Shown: piece by piece, positions 63,328-64,000 of the stretch | How positions within the stretch are numbered: the first letter of the stretch is position 1 | Layout of the letters: every line of letters starts with the position of its first letter | Assembly (NCBI GenBank): GCA_963788125.1 | Contig: CAWBFN010000002.1 | Location: forward strand, 2,232,001-2,296,000 | Reading direction: 5' to 3' | From: Bog-473 sp963788125 | GTDB taxonomy: Bacteria; Actinomycetota; Acidimicrobiia; Acidimicrobiales; RAAP-2 | Length of the DNA stretch: 64,000 nt | Program-made: the position numbers and the translations under genes | The notes under the pieces: generated by a model | What the model was told of the DNA's origin: nothing | Databases searched by the model: none | The model's input: the letters and a program-made list of their open reading frames with translations, nothing else

Positions 63328-64000
63328 GTGAGCACGGTGCACCGACCCGTAGAGGAGGCGGTGGGCGCAGGGGCGGCCGGCGACCCGCGGGGCTGGGCGG
63401 AGAGGCGCCCGCCCCGGCTCCTGCTCGCCGGGCTCCTCGGCTACGTGGGTGCCGCGGCGGCCGGGGTGGCGCAGTACTCGAGCGGGACGGCCGCCGTGGC
63501 CGGCTACGCCATCTTGGTCGCCTTCTGCGCGTGCTTCCTGGCCATCGCCCTCTCCGCGGGACGGCTCTTCGGGTTGCGGTATCTGTGGCCGCTGCTCGGT
63601 GCCCTCGCCGTGCTCACGGTGGTCGAGATGTTCTTCGCCCAGGGCTTCGCCTTCTACCTCTTCGCCGCCCTGGCGGTGCCCGTCGTCGGCCGCCTCCAGC
63701 GGCGCGCCGCACCGCTCGTCGCCGCCGCGGCACTGGCCGCCTTCGCCGTGCCCTGGGCGGTGCCCTCGTGGCACGAGGGACCGGGCTGGGGCCCCACCAT
63801 CAGCATCGTGTTCACCGCCATCTCGGCCTACGCCTTCACCGAGATCGTCTCGGCCAACCGGGCGCTGCACGAGGCCCACGCCGAGATCGCCCGGCTGGCG
63901 TCGGAGACCGAGCGCAACCGCATCGCCCGGGACCTGCACGACCTGCTCGGGCACTCTCTCACCGCCATCACCGTGAAGGCCGCACTGGCCCGCCGGCTCG
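63328..64000 (+). CDS. sensor histidine kinase (NarL-linked type), 3' end cut by the window
   Basis: At least 224 codons from GTG at 63328 (GTG at 63337 also possible). Hydrophobic helices LLLAGLLGYVGAAAAGVAQY, YAILVAFCACFLAIALSAGR and others, then ETERNRIARDLHDLLGHSLT, the HisKA_3 phospho-acceptor motif with His in RDLHDLLGH. Typically followed by a LuxR-type response regulator outside this window. Probably controls the ABC exporter before it. Confidence 0.9.
   Translation, partial: MSTVHRPVEEAVGAGAAGDPRGWAERRPPRLLLAGLLGYVGAAAAGVAQYSSGTAAVAGYAILVAFCACFLAIALSAGRLFGLRYLWPLLGALAVLTVVEMFFAQGFAFYLFAALAVPVVGRLQRRAAPLVAAAALAAFAVPWAVPSWHEGPGWGPTISIVFTAISAYAFTEIVSANRALHEAHAEIARLASETERNRIARDLHDLLGHSLTAITVKAALARRL

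Overview
This is a 64 kb window of GC-rich, densely coded chromosome from an actinobacterium. The pointers are many GTG/TTG starts, 4-nt start/stop overlaps, a mycothione-reductase-like enzyme, a TIGR03086 (mycothiol-type DinB) protein, an F420-type luciferase-like oxidoreductase, DUF1707, DUF6458 and LapA proteins, and P450/ferredoxin pairs. Two exported proteins carry a 42-residue GYWLVAADGG repeat that I associate with Acidimicrobiia, so an uncultured Acidimicrobiia-like lineage is my best guess. That placement is inference. No rRNA, complete tRNA, CRISPR array or intact insertion sequence was seen.

Layout. 0-9.7 kb: acyl-CoA/lipid catabolism (two-domain CoA transferase cut by the window edge, SnoaL-like proteins, alpha/beta hydrolase, LLM oxidoreductase, translationally coupled pair of acyl-CoA dehydrogenases, thioesterase), interrupted by a secreted GH43-like repeat protein. 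9.8-16.2 kb: redox and stress genes (mycothione-reductase-like, FAD/NAD(P) oxidoreductase, CsbD, large KatE catalase, topoisomerase IB). 16.2-25 kb: signalling (two-domain KaiC-like ATPase coupled to a MerR-receiver protein, divergent SpoIIE phosphatase, STAS protein, RsbW-like kinase), with a MarR-MFS operon and a YbdK ligase. 25-28.5 kb: double Lrp regulator divergent from a DHA2 exporter, then a hydrolase. 28.8-33.1 kb: ECF sigma factor divergent from an operon of membrane/SCO1-like protein, exported protein and zinc-finger anti-sigma protein. 33-38.5 kb: SnoaL protein, tandem YbjQ-like proteins, dienelactone hydrolase, a frameshifted DUF1707 gene. 38.8-42.3 kb: P450 plus ferredoxin, second repeat protein, relic of a type I methylase. 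42.5-47.3 kb: small stress/membrane genes, CoA-binding protein, a TesB gene with three apparent frameshifts, NYN-like protein. 47.7-54.2 kb: 3-hydroxyacyl-CoA dehydrogenase, SDR, methyltransferase, LapA, ArsR-SRPBCC operon with a perfect operator palindrome, a yybP-ykoY manganese riboswitch ahead of a GDT1-type exporter, an exported SurE. 54.4-59.1 kb: small proteins, methyltransferase, aldo/keto reductase. 59.3-64 kb: DHA2 exporter fused to a MarR-like domain, ABC exporter operon, and the start of a sensor histidine kinase.

How the genes fit together. Several units pair a regulator with the gene it probably controls: MarR-MFS, Lrp-DHA2, ArsR-SRPBCC, sigma/anti-sigma, and riboswitch-Mn exporter. 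The SpoIIE phosphatase, STAS protein and RsbW-like kinase could form one partner-switching pathway although they are up to 6 kb apart. The least described candidates are the KaiC/MerR-receiver module, the sigma-factor locus with the SCO1-like membrane protein, the double YbjQ pair, and the GYW-repeat exported proteins.
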